A stretch of 11,563 nt of DNA from Phycisphaerae bacterium. Its GTDB lineage: Bacteria; Planctomycetota; Phycisphaerae; UBA1845; Fen-1342. Shown here piece by piece: positions 1 through 5,215 of the stretch. The notes beneath the pieces are model-generated. The model was not told the origin of the DNA and did not search any database. It saw nothing but the letters and a program-made list of their open reading frames with translations. Where the stretch lies: contig JAGVEP010000151.1 in NCBI GenBank assembly GCA_020058145.1, positions 1 to 11,563 on the forward strand, read 5' to 3'. How positions within the stretch are numbered: position 1 is the first letter of the stretch; each line of letters opens with the position of its first letter. The position numbers and the translations under genes were made by a program.

Positions 1-475
1 ACCGCCCCGCTCCGCAGAGGCAGAGTACGACGGGTGTCTTGGGCTGGCGCTTCGCCTGCGCGTAAATCTTCGCCGGGGACGAGCGTTCATCTTCACCGAC
101 ACAAAACACGGCCGGCCGGCCGACTTTCGCAATGACCGCCAAATACTCCTCGACGAGCGGCGTGGCCGCGTCAAAGCCCGTTTCACTCGGCGAAAACACC
201 GCGCCGAGAAATGGCTCCAATTCGAACGCACCGCGCACGGCATGGATGTTGCTGTCCCTCTGCCCGACGTGAACCGCGTATAGCGGCCGCAGCAGAGCTT
301 GGGCCCGGCACGCCGCCAGACAAGCAGAATTCGCGTCCGCTTCGTCGAGCCCCGCGTCGCAATTCGATACCAAGACTGCGTCGAACTTCCCCTCGGCGGC
401 GTAACGCGCTACGTCCTCCGGCGACACACCGCCGTGCGCTGAACTCCCAATATGGGCATGCACATCCACAAGCAT
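1..475 (-). CDS. Amidohydrolase-like metal-dependent hydrolase, partial (C-terminus beyond window)
   Basis: An open frame runs without a stop from an ATG at 475 to the left edge, giving about 158 residues of an incomplete protein. It opens with LVDVHAHIG; the HxH pair (H6, H8) right after the first strand is the metal-binding signature of the amidohydrolase/TatD-like TIM-barrel superfamily. The stretch FLGAVFSPSETGFDAA, followed by a strand-like GRPAVFCVGED, resembles the barrel strands of the amidohydrolase 2 (PF04909) type, where the first usually reads G-I-K-L-H-P. The later His and Asp ligands would lie beyond the edge, so substrate and catalytic competence cannot be judged. A GAGAG sequence lies about 8 bases upstream of the ATG. 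The gene follows the methyltransferase stop by 67 bp and may share its transcript. A TatD-family nuclease or PHP-type hydrolase are alternatives. Confidence 0.72.
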   Translation of the reverse strand, partial: MLVDVHAHIGSSAHGGVSPEDVARYAAEGKFDAVLVSNCDAGLDEADANSACLAACRAQALLRPLYAVHVGQRDSNIHAVRGAFELEPFLGAVFSPSETGFDAATPLVEEYLAVIAKVGRPAVFCVGEDERSSPAKIYAQAKRQPKTPVVLCLCGAGR

Positions 476-542
476 GGTTGTTACTCTCGCGGGTCGGAGG
501 ACGATTCGGCGGTGGACCGCACACCGTCCGGGTCATCGAATG

Positions 543-1370
543 CTATCCCCCTGCCGCCGGCCCCGCAATGCGCTGCGCCTTGAGCGCCAGAAACACGGGA
601 AACTCCAGCCCCGCACGGTTCTCACCCCGGCTGTGACCGCCAGGCTCAGCGCGGCGGTGCGTCAACAGCTCTTCGCAGGCGACCACGGCCAAGCCCGCGT
701 CGCCGAGAGCGTTTAGATAATCCGCCAGCGGACGGTGATAGAAGATCGTCTGCTGACCTGGATCGCGACCTGGACGCGTGGCAATCGGGACATGCAGCGG
801 CGTCGCGTACCGGTCAATGCGGCGATACTGCGTCTTCTTCTGGGCGTCCCAACCCCACTGCGACTGCCGCGGGACGCGGAAGCACGGGTGCATCATGATG
901 ATGACGGCGCGGCCATTCGCACGGAGCGCCGCCGCGATGCCCGCGAAGAGCGCGGGCACGCCGTCGGTGTCCTGAACCGCCAGCACGCACGCGGCCGCGT
1001 CGAAACTGCCGTCGGCCAGGCTATCCAGGTGCCGCGCGTCACGGACCACGTACCGCACACGCGGGTCGCTCGGTCCCCGCGCCTTCGCCGCGGCAATTAG
1101 CGCACGGCTGGCGTCCACCGCCAACACGAAACCGGCCCCGTGTTCCACGAGCAGCCGCGAAAGCACGCCCTGGCCGCAACATACATCCAGGATGCGCTCG
1201 CCGGGCTTTGTGGCCAGCAGCCGTAACGCCGCCGGAAGGATGACGTGCTGGTGATAGTCCGAGCCCTGGTCCCCGACGAGTTGGTCGTACCACGCGGCGA
1301 CGTGGTCCCAACCCGGCGTGGCTGGTGCGGGCCTCGGTCGCTGGCGAGTTTGACGGGGCAAACGTGGCAT
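543..1370 (-). CDS. Class I SAM-dependent methyltransferase
   Basis: A 275-residue protein with a Rossmann-type methyltransferase fold. From the chosen start, motif I is ILDVCCGQG (residues 60-68), the acidic ribose-binding residue is D86 in VLAVDAS, the motif III region is VRDARHL (109-115), and motif IV-like FDAAACVLAVQD follows at 123-134. The second half has HPCFRVPR, a WGWD stretch and YHRPLADYLNALGDAGL, which I associate with a common uncharacterised UbiE/Methyltransf_11-like family. The acceptor substrate cannot be read from the sequence. The frame can be extended 12 codons to an ATG at 1406, but that start overlaps the glycosyltransferase stop. The ATG at 1370 lies 25 bp after that stop and begins a basic leader, MPRLPRQTRQRPRP. 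No strong Shine-Dalgarno is seen for either start. Closeness to the genes on both sides suggests one transcript. Confidence 0.88.
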   Translation of the reverse strand: MPRLPRQTRQRPRPAPATPGWDHVAAWYDQLVGDQGSDYHQHVILPAALRLLATKPGERILDVCCGQGVLSRLLVEHGAGFVLAVDASRALIAAAKARGPSDPRVRYVVRDARHLDSLADGSFDAAACVLAVQDTDGVPALFAGIAAALRANGRAVIIMMHPCFRVPRQSQWGWDAQKKTQYRRIDRYATPLHVPIATRPGRDPGQQTIFYHRPLADYLNALGDAGLAVVACEELLTHRRAEPGGHSRGENRAGLEFPVFLALKAQRIAGPAAGG

Positions 1371-1395
1371 GGTCACACGATACCACGAATCGGGT

Positions 1396-2109
1396 TTACG
1401 GCACACGGCGGCGAATGCGGAGCAGCGTCGGCAGCGCGGTTAGCGCCTCGCGCCAAGGTCGCACGCTGCTGTGCGGGTGGTCCTGCCAGACAATGCCGAC
1501 TTCTTTGGTCCGGAAACCGAGCGCGCGGGCCAGCGCGAGCACTTCGCAATCGAATAACCAGCCGTCGATCGTGGCTCGCGCGAAGATCGCCTCCGCCGCC
1601 CGCCGGGTGAAGAGCTTGAAGCCGCACTGTGTGTCGCGCAGCTCCGCCAGCAGCAGGCGGCGGCGCAGGGCCCGAAACACCCAGGCCGCCAGCCGGCGTG
1701 GTAAGGGCTGCGGGGGGTCGAGCCTGGCGTTCGGCAGGTCCCGCGACCCAATCACGACGTCGTAGCCGCGGTCGAGCCACGGCAGGAGCTTGCTCAGCTC
1801 TTCGATCGGGGCGGACAGGTCAGCATCGCTCATCAGGAGCAGGTCGCCGGTAGCCGCGCGCATCCCCGTGCGCACACTGAAACCTTTGCCACGCTTGGGT
1901 TCGTGCCGCAGCACCCGTAACGTTAGTGGAGCCGCCGAAAAGGCCGCAGCCAGCTCCGCGGTCCCATCGGTGCTGCCATCGTCTATGACCAGGACTTCCG
2001 CGGGCCAGCCGGCGCTGCGGCCGTAGTCGCGCAGTTGCGCCAGCGTCCTCCCGAGCCGCAAGCGCTCGTTGTGGGCAGGAATGACGATGGAAAGGAGCCG
2101 TGCGCCCAT
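1396..2109 (-). CDS. GT2 glycosyltransferase, dolichyl-phosphate glucosyltransferase (ALG5/DPG synthase)-like
   Basis: A 237-residue GT-A enzyme that most likely transfers a sugar from a nucleotide donor to a polyprenyl phosphate on the cytoplasmic face of the membrane. Family 2 landmarks are visible: LSIVIPAHNE (about residues 6-15), VLVIDDGSTDGT with the paired Asp at 43-44, and the metal-binding DAD at 95-97 inside LLLMSDADLSAPIEEL. The C-terminal part has DTQCGFKLFTRRAA, GWLFDCEVLALA and EVGIVWQDHPHSSVRPW, which match the ALG5-like subgroup better than the mannosyl DPM1 group. No membrane segment is present. The frame stays open back to 2580, but that extension lies in antiparallel-frame shadow of the secreted protein gene and is low complexity. 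An in-frame ATG at 2184 (262 residues) is possible. I prefer 2109 because the family fold begins at once, although neither start has a clear Shine-Dalgarno. Confidence 0.87.
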   Translation of the reverse strand: MGARLLSIVIPAHNERLRLGRTLAQLRDYGRSAGWPAEVLVIDDGSTDGTAELAAAFSAAPLTLRVLRHEPKRGKGFSVRTGMRAATGDLLLMSDADLSAPIEELSKLLPWLDRGYDVVIGSRDLPNARLDPPQPLPRRLAAWVFRALRRRLLLAELRDTQCGFKLFTRRAAEAIFARATIDGWLFDCEVLALARALGFRTKEVGIVWQDHPHSSVRPWREALTALPTLLRIRRRVP

Positions 2110-2197
2110 GCGTGCGCGAGAATACCCGCCACCCGCTCCGTGGGCAACGCGACGCTGCGGCGAGTGCTTCGCCGCTTTGGCCATCAACGGAAATGCA

Positions 2198-2230
2198 CGG
2201 CCGGCCAGCGGGACCACCGCTGGCCGGCCG
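2198..2230 (-). terminator. Perfect 14-bp inverted repeat, terminator-like hairpin without a U tract
   Basis: Positions 2198-2211 are the exact reverse complement of 2217-2230, leaving a 5-base loop (GACCA on the plus strand). All but two of the 14 base pairs are G-C. It lies 46 bp downstream of the stop codon of the secreted Cys-module protein and upstream of the glycosyltransferase, the right place to end or attenuate the former's transcript. On the minus strand it is followed by TGCATTTCC rather than a run of T, so it is not a classical intrinsic terminator. It may act in RNA stability or partial termination, or be a protein-binding palindrome. Confidence 0.4.
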
Positions 2231-2275
2231 ATGTTCGCGTCTTCGCTGACCCCGTTCAGTCGCGACCGCGTCGGG

Positions 2276-4699
2276 CTATGGGCACTGACCGGACCCGCCG
2301 GATAGAACATCGACAAATGGGTTGATGTCATCGAAGTCGAGCACGCCGCTGCCGTCGACGTCCAGGTTATAGAAATAGCAGGGCGTGCCGCCGCCCAGAG
2401 CCTCGACGAACGGATTGATGTCGTCGAAATCGACCACGCCGTCGCAGTCGCAGTCGCCGCGGCAGCCGCAGGTCGCGGGCAGATCGCAGGGAACGTAATC
2501 GCCCTGGTACCGTCCGCCCGCAGCCAGGCAGGCGGCCTGGGTGCGGAGTTCACACGTGTAGCCCGCCAGGCAGCAGGCACCAGTGGGCGGACACGGACTC
2601 GGCGGCGGGTACCCGCAGATAGCGATGCACGCGCTGGGGACGACCAGCGCGGTCACGTCCGTGCCGATGGTTCCGGCGTGATTCTCCACGCCGGCGTGGA
2701 AATCGGTCGTGGCATACGCGCCGTAGCGCAGCTCCATGCAGCCGTCGGCCTCATACAGGAAGACCTGGAAAGTGTTGCTGTCGGCGCTGTTGTATTGCGG
2801 GACGTTCTTCCACTGCGCGACGAAGTAGCGGTTAGGCGCAAAGCCGAACGTTTGGTAGTGAACCGGCTTGTCGGTGCAGTTCAGATCATCCCACAACACG
2901 GCGAGCATGTCGTTCGGCAACGCGGGGCCTGGCAACCCGACGTCCGCATGGACGTTCCAGCCCGTGGGCGCGAAGGTCAGATAGCCGTTCGAGCAAAGCG
3001 CCACCTGCGTCTTGGGCAAACCGAAGTAATTGAAGGTGAACCCGATGGGGACCTGCACGCCGTTGTCGTCGGCCAGCGTCACGGGCGTGCCGGTCGCGGA
3101 GATGTCGAAGAAGGCGTTGCTGCAAGAGGCGGCGATGTAGGCCCAGGGACCACAGTCGGTGCCGGACCCCTGGAAGATGCCACCCTGCGCAACGCAAGCG
3201 CTCGGCGTCACGCCGGCCACGCAGGTGCCGTCGGTCAAGCAGCACGCGCCCGGGCAGTCCGTGATCGTCAACGTGTACTGCACGCAGTTGGGCAACGGGT
3301 ACGTGTCGATCATGAGGTAGTAAGTGCCTGCGGCCAGACTGACGTTGCTGAGGACCGCCACATGGCCAGAGCTGCTGTTGCCCGAGTAGAGGCACGCGCT
3401 CGGATCGGGCGGACAGATATCATCCACTAGCACGCCGATCCAGTTGTTGTTGGGATCCGCGCCGGTAACCGTGATATCGACGCACGTGGCGGCGGGCACA
3501 AGCAGCGCGTAGATGATGTCCTCACCGCCGTCGTAGCTGCCGAGGCAGGTGTTGCTGTAGTCGTTCACCAGCCCGCAGGTCGTGTTGATCTCCGTGTATG
3601 GCGTAACGAGGTTCACGATCAGCGGGTTCTGGCAATTGCTGCCCGGCGGCGGGCAGGGATTCGGATCGCAGTCGCTGCCGGCCCCCAGCCATGTGCCGGT
3701 GCAATCCGCCTGCGTGGTGAATGCGCAGGAGCCACTGGGGAAGCAACAAGCCCCCTGTGCCGGCGGGCACGGATTGGGATCGCACGCCGTCCCCGCACCT
3801 TGCCAGACGCCTCCCATTATTATCACGCAGCGCGATTCCGGCTCATCCGGAACACACACGCCGGTTATCAGGCAGCACGCTCCAACCGGCGGCGGAGCCG
3901 CGGAAGTGCCGTACAACTCGAAAACGAAGTCCTGCGGATAGCTGCCGTCGACGACCGGTAGGAAGGACGCCCCGGCGGCCGATTGCAGACCGTTGGCTCC
4001 AGGTTTGTTGGTCGCCCCCGGAATCACGACCGGCGGCTGCCACGGACCACTGGTGCCTGTGCCGCTAGCCCGCCAAGCCAGCCAGTACTGGCCCGCCGGC
4101 AGGATCACCGGCGGATTGAGCGCGACGGTGACCTTCTGAATCTGGCGCGTGCAACCGTTGGGGTCGGCAGGCGCCTGGCTAAGGAGCTTCTTGTAGACAT
4201 TGACAAACGTGACCGGCGGGTTGTTCACCGTCGTCCACGCCGGTTGCCCCTGACCCTGCGGGCTCGCCCCCAGAATCGCGTAGTCGATGCGATTAAGGCT
4301 GGGGCTCGCTACCCCGGTCTGGTACACGTAGAAGACGATCTGCTCGATCGCGTACCAGTCCGTGAAAGCGAAATCGTCCGCCAAGGCATTGCCCGCCGTG
4401 ACCTGGCAGCCGAACCCCCAAATACCCAGACCGAGGTTGTCCTGCAGATCCGTCGCATCGCCATTGGTCGTGCAGTGACCACCAGCCCGCGTGATTTTGT
4501 AGGGGTCATTCAAATCGCCGCTGTTGGTGTAGATCAACCCTCCCCGCCACGCCGGATCGTCCACAGCATTGACGAACTCGTGGGCCGGTGGACCGATGAT
4601 GACCGTGTCCGTCACTTCGTCGGTGATCACCTGGTCGGCCATTACAGGCGCCAGTCCAAGAACAAGAATGCACCCAAGCAACACGGAATAGTCTCTCAT
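2276..4699 (-). CDS. Secreted multidomain protein with four GACC Cys-rich modules and C-terminal dockerin-like calcium repeats
   Basis: An 807-residue exported protein with no enzymatic motif that I can see. A signal peptide (MRDYSVLLGCILVLGLAPVMA, cut near 21/22) leads to a beta-rich domain (about 22-268) with AGQYWLAWRASG and DFVFELYG. Four Cys-rich modules start at GACC (residues 273, 316, 484, 707), with spacing CC-x5-C-x7/8-C. Between modules 2 and 3 lies a PPC-like sandwich (about 351-482; LAAGTYYLMIDTYP). Between 3 and 4 lies a domain of the kind with SNGYLTFAP, NDMLAVLWDDL and FQVFLYEADG (about 518-696). The end has two dockerin-like loops, DCDCDGVVDFDD (749-760) and DVDGSGVLDFDD (780-791), each followed by INPFV. 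I chose the ATG at 4699 because AGGAGGT lies 8 bases upstream; an ATG at 4735 lacks such a site. Likely extracellular or cell-surface; such proteins recur in Phycisphaerae-like genomes. Confidence 0.9.
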   Translation of the reverse strand: MRDYSVLLGCILVLGLAPVMADQVITDEVTDTVIIGPPAHEFVNAVDDPAWRGGLIYTNSGDLNDPYKITRAGGHCTTNGDATDLQDNLGLGIWGFGCQVTAGNALADDFAFTDWYAIEQIVFYVYQTGVASPSLNRIDYAILGASPQGQGQPAWTTVNNPPVTFVNVYKKLLSQAPADPNGCTRQIQKVTVALNPPVILPAGQYWLAWRASGTGTSGPWQPPVVIPGATNKPGANGLQSAAGASFLPVVDGSYPQDFVFELYGTSAAPPPVGACCLITGVCVPDEPESRCVIIMGGVWQGAGTACDPNPCPPAQGACCFPSGSCAFTTQADCTGTWLGAGSDCDPNPCPPPGSNCQNPLIVNLVTPYTEINTTCGLVNDYSNTCLGSYDGGEDIIYALLVPAATCVDITVTGADPNNNWIGVLVDDICPPDPSACLYSGNSSSGHVAVLSNVSLAAGTYYLMIDTYPLPNCVQYTLTITDCPGACCLTDGTCVAGVTPSACVAQGGIFQGSGTDCGPWAYIAASCSNAFFDISATGTPVTLADDNGVQVPIGFTFNYFGLPKTQVALCSNGYLTFAPTGWNVHADVGLPGPALPNDMLAVLWDDLNCTDKPVHYQTFGFAPNRYFVAQWKNVPQYNSADSNTFQVFLYEADGCMELRYGAYATTDFHAGVENHAGTIGTDVTALVVPSACIAICGYPPPSPCPPTGACCLAGYTCELRTQAACLAAGGRYQGDYVPCDLPATCGCRGDCDCDGVVDFDDINPFVEALGGGTPCYFYNLDVDGSGVLDFDDINPFVDVLSGGSGQCP

Positions 4700-4707
4700 G
4701 CTACCGC

Positions 4708-4714
4708 ACCTCCT
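4708..4714 (-). promoter_or_regulatory. Shine-Dalgarno site of the secreted Cys-module protein
   Basis: The minus strand reads AGGAGGT, complementary to the 16S rRNA 3' end over the whole motif, with 8 bases between it and the ATG at 4699. It decides the start: the next upstream ATG codons in frame (4720 and 4735) lie on its far side and would add residues ahead of a normal signal peptide. Confidence 0.8.
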
Positions 4715-5215
4715 CAGCATGAAACTCGGGCGCACATCGGCACGACCTGCCGATGGCCGCCGGTTTCATCCGAGCTGTCCTCTCTCGTTGACTCTACTCC
4801 CGACTCCGATCGGCCGCCTGAGGCCTAAGCTCTCAGGTGCTCTACTCGCGCTGAGCTTTCTCTCCTGTCCCTGAAACCGCGACGGATGTGTCCGGCGATC
4901 CGGAGCCGCGCGCTGCCGCAGTTTTCGCAACAGCACTCCTATGCGTGCGGCCGAGTCGCCCGCCGGCTGCCGAGTACGGTTGCAGCCCCGTGCGCTCCAT
5001 CCTCGCCTCGTTCGCCATCGGCTTCTGCGCCGCTGGCCCGCTGTCGTCCTCCACCAGAACCGTCCCCTATAATACCCCGCCGGGCGGTCGAGTGCAAGGG
5101 GGCTCCCAGCCGGACTGTAGACGCGCACGCGCGTCCCAAACGCCATCGAGCGCGCTCAAGCGCCGGCCGAAATCCGCCGCTGCGGACCCCGAACGGTGGC
5201 GCCGCACCTCGCCGT
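4715..5215. other. Intergenic region of about 500 bp, no convincing gene
   Basis: This gap separates the M16 peptidase stop (5216) from the ribosome binding site of the secreted protein gene. Open frames cross it on both strands, but none shows a recognisable domain. The least unlikely is a 70-codon minus-strand frame starting with GTG (4842-5054), just downstream of a promoter-like sequence, with no good ribosome binding site. A short inverted repeat (5173-5177 with 5182-5186, TCCGC/GCGGA) follows the peptidase stop on the minus strand and is trailed by TTT; it is too weak to call a terminator. I see no tRNA-like or rRNA-like segment here. Confidence 0.6.
5069..5097 (-). promoter_or_regulatory. 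Sigma70-type promoter candidate upstream of the secreted protein gene
   Basis: On the minus strand TTGCAC (5097-5092) and TATTAT (5074-5069) are separated by exactly 17 bases. The -10 matches TATAAT at five of six positions; the -35 matches TTGACA only at TTG. It is an AT-rich spot in GC-rich intergenic sequence and points toward the secreted protein gene, leaving a leader of about 360 bases. The match is by eye, and sigma factor preferences in this lineage may differ. Confidence 0.35.

Noticed and set aside
1371..1406. Methyltransferase start at 1406
   Set aside because: It would overlap the glycosyltransferase stop, and the ATG at 1370 lies just after that stop. The added 12 residues contain no family feature.
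2110..2580. N-terminal extension of the glycosyltransferase back to 2580
   Set aside because: The extension runs through the 3' end of the secreted protein gene in another frame, is Ala/Thr/Ser-rich with no domain, and the glycosyltransferase fold is complete from 2109.
4827..4858. Inverted repeat AAGCTC/GAGCTT as a riboswitch or terminator
   Set aside because: Only six base pairs with a 20-base loop; not distinguishable from chance and not matching any riboswitch consensus I know.
5068..5073. TATAAT on the plus strand as a plus-strand promoter
   Set aside because: No plausible -35 lies upstream and no plus-strand gene follows. The same bases fit better as a minus-strand -10.
4766..5146. 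Minus-strand 126-codon frame upstream of the secreted protein
   Set aside because: Arg/Gly-rich with no domain, no ribosome binding site, and it overlaps two other equally unsupported frames.
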